DNA of 18,881 nucleotides from Zygnema cylindricum (Eukaryota > Streptophyta > Zygnematophyceae > Zygnematales > Zygnemataceae), in NCBI GenBank assembly GCA_037447655.1, contig JBBHKE010002718.1:64001-82881 (forward strand), given 5' to 3'. Of the stretch, positions 1 through 8,502 are shown in pieces. A program made the translations under genes and the position numbers. Under the pieces are notes generated by a model. It saw nothing but the letters and a program-made list of their open reading frames with translations. It was not told the DNA's origin and ran no database searches. Every line of letters starts with the position of its first letter. Within the stretch, counting starts at the first letter, position 1.

Positions 1-510
1 GTGATTAGGGGGACAAGAGGCATAACAAGAATGAATTTGAGGGAAGCTAGACAACAAAATTAAGAAGCAGAAAACAAAAAACAAAAATCACGAAACAGAA
101 ACCAGAAAATAGAAATATGAAATAAAGTAAAATAAATCAGAAAAAAAGAAAAAAAAAAACAAAACAAAAAACAGAAATCAGAAAACCGAAAACATAAAAT
201 AGAAATCGGTAAAAAGAAATCAGAAAAAAGAAAACAGTAAACAAAAAACAGAAGCGAGCGACAGAAACATGACAAAGAACATGTACATCTGGGGTTAGAA
301 ATGAAAAGATAAATGGTAAACGCTCTTACATGTCGTATACACCCTCCGTAAAGCGTCATATAAACTTCTTTATAGCTCGGAATAAGTAAATGCTATCCGT
401 TAACATAACAAACTGCAATCATCCAGTTGTTTACTCGCACACAAGAAATCTTTGTGGATACGTGCTAGATTTTTCACCTCGACACCAAGACCCCCTTGTA
501 GTCTCCACGT
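1..510. other. Unannotated AT-rich DNA with purine-rich tract
   Basis: No gene is supported here. Positions about 61-270 are a low-complexity plus-strand purine tract made of irregular repeats of AAACA, CAGAAA and AAATCAG, with almost no pyrimidine runs. Open frames across it are artefacts of the missing stop trinucleotides and give low-complexity, phenylalanine-rich peptides on the minus strand. Positions 271-510 hold nothing I can name. Confidence 0.6.
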
Positions 511-732
511 GGCGGGTCCACATCTCATTTTTAAAGCTATTTCTTTGGGAGGCTCCACATCTCCGATTAAAGCTCTTTCTTTGAGAGGCTCCACTTTTGA
601 TGTAATCTGCAGTCGATAAATCTGGCGGGTCCACATCTTTATTTAAAGCTATTTCTTTGCGGGGCTCCACATCTCCGATTAAAGTTCTTTCTTCGAGGCT
701 CCACTTTCGGTGAATCTGCAGTCGATAAATCG
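511..732. repeat. 113-bp tandem duplication with internal subrepeat
   Basis: Two head-to-tail copies lie at 511-623 and 624-732. Each begins GGCGGGTCCACATCT and ends near TCTGCAGTCGATAAAT. Within each copy a shorter motif (AAAGCTATTTCTTTG followed by AGGCTCCACATCTCC) recurs as AAAGCTCTTTCTTTGAG with AGGCTCCAC, so the unit is itself built from two diverged half-units. The second copy is slightly shorter through small deletions. Minus-strand open frames across it simply translate the repeat. No terminal inverted repeats were seen. Confidence 0.8.
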
Positions 733-1519
733 ATTTCTTGAGTCTCGCTCCCCTCGATTTCGTCAACAATCGGAGATGGAGAAATTACACGCCAAAAGGT
801 GCTTCTTGCCGTATATTTTGTGAACATTATATTGATGGGCCACGTATTTTCAAAAAACAACCAACAATTGCAGACAAGAAAATATATGAATAAAATAAAA
901 CTAAATGTAAGAGGCAAGGTAAATGGAGAAGCTGATGAGATAGTGCCACGGTTGGGTTGGAAGAGATGAATATATACGAATGAAAAATGAGGTGGCGAGA
1001 AGAAAAAGAAGGAAACCCTTTCCCAATTTTTTGGTGTACAAAATTTAAAATTTAAAATTGTGTTTCAAATTCTCCAGATTTTAAAAGTGATATAATGAGC
1101 GGGAATGTTTTAAAATTTAGGTCAATTTCAGGTGAAAGATGTTATCGTGCGATTTTCATGGCTTACCTATGGGAACCGCTAGGGCTTATAGAATGTACGG
1201 TTCGTTTTTGGAACAACCACAAATAGGACATATGACTATTGTGACGTTGTCACCTAATTTTTACAACCATATCATTTAAGTGGATATAAAATTGGCCACG
1301 TTTAATTTTGGGCGACCAATCGTATTACGCGTTGGACGGGATGTTTGATATTTTGTTATATTTGTCACTTTATTAGAGTTAACATTAACTGTAATACTTG
1401 CTAACTCTAACACTAAAACCAGTTACTGTTTCACAAGATGTTTCAGAATGCAACCTTATTCGAATTTGGACACAATTTACCATCATTTAACTCTAATATA
1501 TCCTATGAAATGCGACAAA
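733..1519. other. Intergenic DNA, nothing recognised
   Basis: AT-rich sequence with short A/T homopolymers. Around 1041-1060 AAATTTAAAATTTAAAATTG is a small AT palindromic run, and around 1237-1249 GTGACGTTGTCAC is a near-palindrome. No credible ORF, RNA gene or transposon end was found. GTAC is already more common here than beside the gene. Confidence 0.5.
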
Positions 1520-1836
1520 TTAAAGTTAGTGGTCGTTATTAGTGTAAACATATAACATTAAAACGGAAAACTAACCTCCGATTTTGATAAAATAGCGTTG
1601 CGTAATTGTTCTAAGCAATTTTACCTAAAACAATATGTAACTGTTAAAATTAAAACACTTTACGCTATACCGCAAAAGTTGAACAACCGTAAAACTCTTT
1701 GACACGTACGCAGGTCCAAAATAGGCGACGGCATACGAATTGTCACATTTTGTACGGATATAAAAATTACTGTGGACATCGAAAGGGCAGGTATTTATTA
1801 TTCAGGACAACCCAAATTACAATTAGGGATAAATTA

Positions 1837-1897
<61 letters not shown>

Positions 1898-1974
1898 AAA
1901 TCTCGATTAGTGTTAATAACACTAGTTTTTTTTTTACGTTATTTATTCTTTTACTCTAATACCGATTGACGGTG
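1520..1974. mobile_element. Probable TA-inserting MITE (CACCGTG family)
   Basis: The right terminus is clear. Read on the minus strand, 1976-1951 gives TACACCGTCAATCGGTATTA and then GAGTAA, which matches 23 of 26 bases of the left end of the MITE at 11533, including the flanking TA. The left end is eroded. The best match is TCGTTATTAGTGTAA near 1533-1547, so 1520 is an estimate. The interior carries the long TA microsatellite at 1838-1894. No coding capacity is visible. Family membership is well supported by the right end, the extent is not. Confidence 0.45.
1838..1894. repeat. (TA)n microsatellite
   Basis: An uninterrupted TA dinucleotide run of about 57 bases inside the probable MITE. The plus-strand open frame through it (a run of Tyr-Ile) is a by-product and not a gene. 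Confidence 0.95.
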
Positions 1975-2364
1975 TACTGTATGCGACTACTGTACTGTAA
2001 CTAGAGCTTTTCGTAAAAAAACAATTTATATTGGGAATTGATCATGACTATGACTGTTTTGGTTGCGCACATGCACTTACGTCATTTTGTCAAAAATTGT
2101 ACGTTAGAAGTACATTTTGGTAAAAATAAAGTAGCTGATTACAATTTTGATGGTCAAACAGTTGGACAATTTTGACTTTCAAAATATTGTTTCAACCGCT
2201 TAAATTTTTGCCACGCTTGCAAACGTCGACCGTCAGAATAAAATTAGCAATTCACACAGCCGACGAACGTTTACGGTAACAAAACTGCGGCAACCACATA
2301 TAAATATAAGTGTTGCAGACAGTCACTTTTTATGTTTAAATGAGCTCCACGGTGATACTACTTA

Positions 2365-3071
2365 GGGTCAAGTTCCATCAGTCATTTCTGTAATCGTACG
2401 GCCAACTCTATGGGTTGGGTTAATTGAGTCGATGTTCCATCACGAAGAGTCTGTAATCCACGTGTTATACATGGAGTGGCACCAAGTGGGTTTTAACCGG
2501 ATATTTAAAATCTTTTAAAAATCTTCACACCGACAAATTTCACTTCAAATTTTCACTTGCGCATAATACAACAGAACTTTTGTACTTTCTCCAAACACCA
2601 ATCTTTTACGCCAGCTCATTTTTTAGGGTTTGTGTTTTAAAATATGACCAAAATCCTTTGCGGGAAATAGTGTGACAAAAGAAATTGCGCGACGAATGAC
2701 CGTTTCGAGATTAGTTTTTTAATTTTCAGTTGCATTTTGAAAAGTACATACCATGTTCAAATTTCGTCAATTTTCGTTGGTTTCCATCGTGACAAGAAGC
2801 TTATTCGTCCAGCATGTCACGATTAATTTTTTTATGTATCTTCCAACCCACCTCCTACAGGTACGTTGGCAGCTACAGAGAAAAACGAAGTGAACGCCTC
2901 GTGGATGAACATCCGACGGTCAGTATTACCTCCAAGACCTTCGGAGAGTATTGGCAAGATTCTTTGTAATGTTGTTTCGCGTATAAAAAACAAAATAAAT
3001 GGTACGGTTTGATACGGATAATCGCGGAATTCTGTAAACTACCCCATTTTTCGACTGATGAAATTTGACCC
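2365..3071. mobile_element. PIF/Harbinger-like non-autonomous element X1
   Basis: A 707-bp element bounded by TTA on both sides (2362-2364 and 3072-3074). Its ends are GGGTCAAGTTCCATCAGTC and GACTGATGAAATTTGACCC, matching at 17 of 19 positions as inverted repeats. The uninterrupted target is visible in FB1 (CACTTAGCCGC at about 10359), so insertion with a 3-bp TTA duplication is shown directly. A 3-bp TWA duplication with GGG-starting ends is typical of PIF/Harbinger and Tourist elements. A subterminal GATGTTCCATCACG repeats the terminal motif. It is a sister copy of X2 in the same orientation. No coding frame was found. Confidence 0.85.
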
Positions 3072-3074
3072 TTA

Positions 3075-3461
3075 GCCGCAAAATTGAAATTTAATCGTCT
3101 AAGCGTTACATTGAACTTAGACGCAAATTGAAACAAAACCTCTCTAAGCTAAAGTACTATAAGTCTTGTACGGAAATATTAAAACGCACGAATCTAAATT
3201 TTGCTGTCAATGTAAGAATCTTGATTCGTAGATAGTGTGGCTCCATTTCGTCGCGCGTGACGACGCACATTTTTTCATTTAATTTCAATTGATATTTTTA
3301 CGTCCGTTCGTTTTATTATAGTGTACATAGTTTATTTCGTTTCATGCGTTCTAATATTTCCGTACAAGACTTATAGTACTTTAGTTTAAAGAGGTTTCGT
3401 GTCAATTTGCGTCTAAGTTCAATGTAACACTTAGACGACTAATTTTCAATTTTGCGGCTAA
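3075..3461. repeat. Inner inverted repeat of FB0
   Basis: The left half (about 3075-3190) and right half (about 3300-3458) are complementary. The motif CGTCTAAG...TTACATTGAACTTAGACGCAAA on the left returns in complement on the right as TTTGCGTCTAAGTTCAATGT. The centre (3209-3260) matches the start of the inner right arm of FB1 (TCAATGTAAG...GATTCG), so the loop found in FB1 and FB3 is missing here. This is the core that X1 and X2 flank. Confidence 0.8.
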
Positions 3462-4188
3462 GGGTGAAGTTCCATCATACGTTTCTGTAGTTTTACGGCA
3501 AACTCTACACATCGGGTCGATGTTCCATCACGTAGAGTTTGTAAGCCACGTTTTCCAAAATGACTAGCGCCACGCAAGCTCTGATCTGATATTGAATATC
3601 CTTTAGATTTTTAGCACCGACAAACTTAGCTTCAAATCTTCACTTTCGTACCATGTACCTGCGTACGAAGAAATCATAAAACATAACTTTTATACTTTTT
3701 GCATATACCAGTCTGTACGCCAACTCATTTTTTAGGGATTTTGGTTTCGAACATTACGAAAGTCCTTTGAGAGAAATAGTGTGACGAACAAAAGTTACCG
3801 AAAATAGCGTGACGAAGGAATGTTATGAAATTTCGTTTTTATTTTGAGTTGTATTTTGGAAAACGCGTGTCATGTGCAAATATTATTTTTTTGTTCGTTT
3901 TCCATCATGACAAGTAGCTTAATCGTCCAGCGTGTCACGAACTTTTTTTTTCTGTATCTGCTAACCCACCTCCTCGAGGTGGGTTGACACCTACAGAAAA
4001 AAATGAAGCGAACTCCTTGCAAATAAACATCCGACGGCTAGTATTACCTCCAGGACCTTTGGAGAGTATCGGCAAGATTCTCTATAATGTTGTTTTTCGT
4101 ATAAAAACAAAATAGGCGGTACGATTTGGTACAGAGGGTGGCGGATTTCTGTAAACTACGCCACTTTTCGCCTGATGGAACGTCACCC
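3462..4188. mobile_element. PIF/Harbinger-like non-autonomous element X2
   Basis: A 727-bp element flanked by TAA on both sides (3459-3461 and 4189-4191). Its ends are GGGTGAAGTTCCATCATACG and CGCCTGATGGAACGTCACCC, matching at 17 of 20 positions. The empty site is seen in FB1 and FB3 as GCGGCTAAGTGCTC. Its interior aligns along its length with X1: the second GATGTTCCATCACG, the CCAACTCATTTTTTAGGG block near 3720, the CCTTTGGAGAGTATCGGCAAG block near 4058. It is therefore a family member at the mirror-image target in the opposite FB0 arm. No coding frame. Confidence 0.86.
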
Positions 4189-4191
4189 TAA

Positions 4192-4895
4192 GAGCGTTGT
4201 TCCATTAGGCGGTCTCTGTAAACATCAAAAATTCGTTTACTGAAGCGACCGTTCCATTGTGTCGGGTCAATAACCGACATTTGTTTTGCGTGGCACACTT
4301 TGATTTGGCCATGTTATAGAAGAATACGATTCTGCTAATCTTCAGAGAATCTCTAACAGCAAATTGTGACCACAAATTTGTACCAGCGAAGGTAAAAAAT
4401 GACTCGTAACACGTATTGAATAAAATCTGTACGGGCGGACGAAACTTAAGATGCGTAAAATCGTACGAAAATGTCAGAAAGGTTCGTGGATGGCAACAGA
4501 AGCGTGAAATAATATCCTACGTCAAAGATTTTATTACGGCTTCCGGTGGCATCGCAGCCTCCCTGGCGGAAGGCACATGTCATATGCGACGTGTACCCAC
4601 CTGGTCGCTCGGTCGTCGTGGATATTTGTGTACTTTTCCACGAGGCACGATGCTATTTGTTCAGGCGCTGAGAATTGACCTACTCCGGGTCATTTGTTGC
4701 GAACTGAAAGTGTTAGACGATGGTGTATCCGATTTTGCATCCGACGGTCCACGTTTACGCCCATAAACGTGGAGAATGAAATTCTTCATTCAGTAGCCTT
4801 GTTTTTCTGACAAATTTTCTTTTTGGTACGGCACTGTACGAAAAAGTACGGCTTTTAGTAAACAACAACATTTTTTCCCTAATGGAACCTCACTC
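4192..4895. mobile_element. PIF/Harbinger-like element Y, related to X1/X2
   Basis: A 704-bp element directly abutting the right TAA of X2. Left flank TAA (4189-4191), right flank TAT (4896-4898), which reads as a TAA duplication with one change. Its ends are GAGCGTTGTTCCATTAGGC and CCCTAATGGAACCTCACTC, 15 of 19 matching as inverted repeats and sharing the GTTCCATYA core with X1/X2. After it the FB0 arm continues as GTGTTCTCACCGTGG, as in the uninterrupted copies. The interior has an unusually GC-rich block at about 4440-4770 with a stop-free frame of about 117 codons, but that frame lacks an ATG at its start and is not recognised. It could be a captured host fragment. Confidence 0.75.
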
Positions 4896-5052
4896 TATGT
4901 GTTCTCACCGTGGAGCTCACGTAAAGACAAAAAGTGACTGTCTGCAACACTTTTATTTACATGCGGTTGCTGCAGTTTTGTTACCGTAAACGTTCGCCGG
5001 CCGTGTGAATTTCTAATTTTATTATGACGGTCGACGTCCGCAAGCGCGGCAA

Positions 5053-5400
5053 TTCCTCTCATGGAAAGCAGCCTCAAGAATCATGAATGTACGGACAAAA
5101 TGTAAATCGAACGGTCGTAAAGTCGGTGCTGACAGCGTATGAATCTAACAAATGGCCGCCTGTCAACATCTCCAATCGCCACACAACTTGACTCCTCGAG
5201 CTCCCGGATGGACGCGTGGCGACATGTACGGAAATTCCGCAACTTCTGGAGGAAGCTACGATGTCCACTGCAAATATTGTCAGCCGCCCTGAATAATGTG
5301 AATCTGCATTTCCACAAAACTGTACTGTCATGAAAATACTGTACAGTACTGTACTGTAATGGTCAAAGTTAGGGTTTTGGATTGAAGGTGTTTGGACGTA
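5053..5400. other. Unexplained GC-richer block
   Basis: This begins where the FB0 right arm stops matching. Positions 5056-5320 are noticeably richer in G and C than their surroundings and show overlapping open frames of 60-85 codons on both strands, none with recognisable motifs. At 5339-5362 a run of CTGTAC/GTACTG repeats forms small palindromes. A similar TACTGTACTGTAA motif lies at 1990-2000 on the far side of FB0. It may be a relic of an FB0 interior, a captured gene fragment or host DNA. I cannot decide between these. Confidence 0.4.
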
Positions 5401-5617
5401 ACACCGTGAAACGTAATTAGCGTTAATGTTTTTTTAGTCTCTTATAACATCTTTTCTCCGTACACACATATCGGATTGTGGATCTGACGGTTGCTATTGA
5501 AAGGTAATATTCTTTGCTTACGAATGGCGGTCTTAACTTGAAAATTGGACAGGTGTGTACGGAGAAAATATGTTTTCAGTGACGGAAAATTATTAACGCT
5601 AATTACGATCTTAGTGT
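5401..5617. mobile_element. Short MITE of the CACCGTG family with inner hairpin
   Basis: The left end is ACACCGTGAAACGTAATTAG plus CGTTAAT. The right end ATTAACGCTAATTACG then ATCTTAGTGTA is its complement over the inner 16 bases and decays outward. The left end resembles that of the MITE at 11533 (CACCGTGAATCGCTATTAGC). A TA flanks each side, with one extra A on the left. A second inverted pair lies inside: TTTTCTCCGTACACA (5452-5466) and TGTGTACGGAGAAAA (5554-5568). At about 217 bp it cannot encode a protein. It sits some 150 bp upstream of the presumed F-box gene promoter. Confidence 0.7.
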
Positions 5618-5645
5618 ACGGAATAGTCCAAAACAAGCTGTTTGG

Positions 5646-5668
5646 AAAAGGTACCAAATGTACCTTTT
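5646..5668. repeat. Perfect 9-bp hairpin
   Basis: AAAAGGTAC, loop CAAAT, then GTACCTTTT: a perfect 9-bp stem with a 5-base loop, about 300 bp upstream of the F-box gene start codon. No function is implied. It may be the end of a small element or chance. Confidence 0.6.
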
Positions 5669-5761
5669 CTCTCTTTAGACAAACAGTCCAATCGGCTCTA
5701 AGGAACAATGGAATCACGACAGTGCTGTAGATTATTCCATTTCAAGTTAACATTGTCCCTC

Positions 5762-5771
5762 TTTTATTTAA
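5762..5771 (+). promoter_or_regulatory. Possible TATA-like element of the F-box gene
   Basis: TTTTATTTAA lies about 170 bp upstream of the start codon and just before the GA-rich tract (about 5790-5940) that looks like a plant 5-prime leader. If transcription starts shortly downstream, the leader carries two short upstream ORFs, 5811-5861 (16 codons plus stop) and 5846-5869 (7 codons plus stop). Nothing else fixes the transcription start. Confidence 0.25.
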
Positions 5772-5942
5772 TCCACTGTATTTGACACGTGGATAGGGAG
5801 GAAGAGAAAGATGGACCTAAAACCAGAGGGAGTTGGGAGAGAGGAATGTGGTTTGAGATAGTGGATTAGAAGTACGAGAGAGAGAGAGAAACTGAGGAGA
5901 GAAGGAGAGAAGGAGAGAGGAGAAAGAAGCAGGTGGAAGTGG

Positions 5943-8262
5943 ATGGGGACGACGTCTTCACAGCATGACGTCACATCATCACTGGATCGTACTCCAGCTG
6001 CTATTTGTGGTGTTAAGGGACAACGGAGGAGAGTACATGGAACCTGTTTTTCTCTCCTTCCAGTCTGCAGAAAAAGATGGTCGGAAGGCGACTCACATCT
6101 TCGTAAAGTCACACCGGATGTACAGCAATGCTCTAAAAACAGTTTTGGAAAAATAATTAAACCAAACTTAGAAGAAAAAGAAGAAAAAGAAGAGAGAGAA
6201 GAAAGAAAAGGAGAAGGAGGAGAAGGAGGAGGAGGAGGAGAAGAGGGAGAAGGAGAAGAAGGAGAAGAAGAAGGAGAAGAAGGTGAAGAAGTCACCATAC
6301 GTGAATTTTCAGCGAATCGTTCCTCGGAAAACTTTTTTTCTTGCTTGCCTTCACCATTGATAGAGCAATGTCTTGCGAGATGCAGTCGCTCAGAATGGCC
6401 CGTACTTCGACAAGTTTCTCGCTCCTGGAGGTCAATTATTGACAGCTCGGAAATTCTCTTTGTAAGAAAAGAGCTTTCTGTTGTGGAAGAGTGGCTCTTT
6501 AGTGTGGAGGCTGTGGGAGGAGAGGTAGGACGTCTCTGGGCTTATGATCCTGTGGCTCGACGATGGCGTGGAGGAAAGAAGCTTCCAGCTATGGCCGGAA
6601 TCTCGCAATCTTCTTCCATGGCTGCCATTGGTCAGGATATTTTTTTTCTCGGAGGAGCAACTTATGTACAACGACATTGGGACGGACGACGTGTTGGTAT
6701 GCCAGGTGAGGAAGGGATGGAAAAGGAGTGTAAACATCACTTGTTTTTTGTTTCTTGTTCTTTTTATTTTTTGTTTCGGTGATTGCTGAAAACCTTCGTA
6801 ATTGCATCTGAATAAGTTTTGTTTGGAAGTCTCAGACTACATGGATTATGAAGTTGGTGGTAGATCACCCATTTTTGCTTGTCATTATTTTGGTTTGTGG
6901 ACTTCAAGAGGAGGACAGGAAGAGTTGTAAAAAACAGGGCTTGTGAGCTTGGGACATGTGAGGAGTTAAAGTTAAGAAAAATATCAGTAATAAGTATGTA
7001 TGGCAGACATTCCTTTTGGTCCGTGTTCTTGTCACCCGCTGAGATGTCATTTGCATCTCAAATTCTAAGGAAAGCAAGTGCCTGAAGGCCGTGGAGGTTT
7101 TCCAACGCTCAAATGAAAAACCGCAGTCTCCTCATTTGGTGATTGTAGGGAAAATTCTGGATATTCATGTATTTATTCGAATATTGGTCTGGAATGCCAG
7201 ATATTCGGCATATGCTGATAGGGACGATTTTCTTCCCTAAGTACATTACATCATGGGTCACCATTAGCGTCAGTAACACTAATGTGGTGCCGATTTTTTT
7301 CGCCCACTCACCACAAAAGTTGTTAATGATTGTTCTTTCTCTCAACGCTAGTGTTCAAAATCAGCCATATCACTTCGAACTAAATTATAATCAATAATGC
7401 TGAAATAAATTCCACGTCAACAATTTCATTACTCTTATACTGATTTGTGGTGCAACTCTAATTACTTTTACTTTTTTTTTGTGCAGTGAGTTCCCTCTGG
7501 AAGTATAGCCCTGTAACTGGCACTGCTGTTCAAATGAAAAGCATGTCTGTGGCCCGGTCAAGCTGTGGAAGCTGTGTCCTCCATGGGAAACTCCTTGTGG
7601 CTGGTGGAACGGGGGTTGGAGACTTTCCTCTCAAATCGGTAGAGCTTTACGACCCAGAGACAAATTCTTGGCAATTTCTTCCGAATCTTATCAATCCGAG
7701 AGGTCGTTGTGTCGCAGCTGTTCTTCAGGAACGCGTGTATATATTTTCGAATACTATGGTTCGGAGTGCGAGTGCCTGTTCTGCCGAGACTTATGATCCC
7801 ATTGTCGGAACTTGGAAGTTGATAGAAAAGGCTTTGCCTTCAGATTTGGGAGGCCGACTTTCGACAAAGTTTGCGGTTACAGGAGGGCAGTTGTTTCTCA
7901 CAAATCATATGGGTCAAGCAGCTCATGAAGTACGCATGTATGATATTAGTGCCAATAGTTGGAGAGTAGTCGGTACATTACCTGTTGGGGCGTTTACCGG
8001 ATATGGTGCGGTGGGCTTCAATAGCCGCTTATACATTGAAGGAGGAAGTGAGGAGTTTCCTTCGTCTTTATCTTGGTGGCAACCAAGTGTAAGGCCAGAT
8101 TTGTCACCTAGAAAGACAATGGGTAAACAACAGACTCCATATTTACACATATTTGACCCCTGGGCCAAAGGAGAAGACAAATGGCAACTGGGAACCCCTC
8201 CCTCTGAGCCTCTCCATCACATTGCTCGAACAGGCAATCTTTGCACTGTCATTCGGGTATAA
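5943..8262 (+). CDS. F-box/kelch-repeat protein, two exons (5943-6705, 7487-8262)
   Basis: The spliced product is 512 residues. Residues about 76-116 are an extreme Glu/Gly/Lys tract. Residues 135-175 are an F-box (LPSPLIEQCLARCSRSEWPV, then LRQVSRSWRSIIDS and the RKEL tail common in plant F-box/kelch proteins). Kelch-type blades follow: LWAYDPVARRW with IFFLGG, then LWKYSPVTG with LLVAGG at about 258-295, VELYDPETNSW at 306-316, AETYDPIVGTW at 354-364, VRMYDISANSW with LYIEGG at 403-441, and a last strand LHIFDPW...DKWQLG. By family knowledge the F-box binds SKP1 in an SCF ubiquitin ligase and the kelch propeller binds the substrate, which is unknown here. Exon 1 ends CCAG before GTGAGG, and exon 2 follows a T-rich tract ending GTGCAG. 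Joining in phase 1 makes a Val codon and keeps the frame. ATG 5943 follows an in-frame TAG at 5859, and no other in-frame ATG precedes the F-box. The first 120 residues are less certain and could be leader if an upstream exon exists. Confidence 0.85.
6168..6295 (+). repeat. GAA/GAG/GGA trinucleotide tract in exon 1
   Basis: About 125 bases of almost pure purine built from GAA, GAG, GGA and AAA triplets. In the gene frame it encodes the Glu/Gly-rich tract just before the F-box. It continues the GA-rich bias of the leader (5790-5940). It is prone to length variation, and the frame stays open in several registers, so it does not itself prove coding. Confidence 0.85.
6706..7486 (+). other. Intron of the F-box/kelch gene
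   Basis: A 781-bp phase-1 intron with donor GTGAGG at 6706 and acceptor TTTTTTTTTGTGCAG ending at 7486. Its T-rich composition contrasts with the exons. In-frame stops appear soon after the donor (the exon 1 frame would run only to 6782), and the kelch signature resumes exactly at 7487. The intron falls between the first and second kelch blades. Open frames inside it are not conserved-looking. Confidence 0.85.
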
Positions 8263-8502
8263 AGCCGAATATCTAGATATTCTTGTAATAACATATTGTT
8301 CAATAACTTCGAATTTAATTCATTGGTTTATTCTTGCGTATTTTTAAAAGAATTGTAGAATGAGATGTTTTACAGATATGTTTGTTTGTCCAATAGGGAA
8401 TCCTTACTACTACAATGCGACTTTAAATGTGTTTTTAAAGTATTGCTATCGTGATTTTAGCATCATCACATTGACATAGGAATATTAAATATATTCAATA
8501 AA
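8263..8502 (+). terminator. 3-prime UTR with candidate poly(A) signal
   Basis: AT-rich sequence after the TAA stop. A canonical AATAAA lies at 8497-8502, about 235 bp past the stop, preceded by T-rich and TA-rich stretches. The cleavage site is not determinable from sequence alone. Confidence 0.45.

Larger units (their letters stand above)
2033..5052. mobile_element. Foldback Mutator-like element FB0, subfamily A, split by three insertions
   Basis: The left arm starts GGGAATTGATCATGAC at 2033 and follows the subfamily A arms of FB1 and FB3 (motifs TGACTGTTTTGGTTGCGCAC, GTCGACCGTCA, TTTACGGTAACAAAACTGCGG, GAGCTCCACGGTGA) up to 2364. The element resumes at 3075-3461, an imperfect inverted repeat around a short centre with GCCGCAAAATTGAA at one end and the complement at the other. 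It resumes again at 4899 with the right arm (TCTCACCGTGGAGCTCAC and on). The right arm stops matching near 5052, about 170 bp short of the left arm, so the outer right end and its target duplication are lost. The left flank is ATTTATATT. Three PIF/Harbinger-like elements occupy the gaps. No transposase is present, so it is non-autonomous. Confidence 0.82.

Noticed and set aside
60-359. Minus-strand Phe-rich ORF resembling a membrane protein
   Set aside because: It translates the purine-rich low-complexity tract. The hydrophobicity is a composition artefact.
4416-4766. 116-codon plus-strand ORF in element Y as a gene
   Set aside because: The frame opens with TTG rather than ATG, no motif is recognised, and it lies inside a non-autonomous transposon. 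Kept only as a possible captured fragment.
5768-6298. 176-codon minus-strand ORF rich in Ser/Pro
   Set aside because: It is the complement of the GA-rich leader and exon 1 of the F-box gene. Low complexity only.
6706-6782. Exon 1 reading through to the stop near 6782
   Set aside because: The residues after the donor site are lysine- and phenylalanine-rich and unlike kelch, while splicing at GTGAGG restores the kelch frame exactly.
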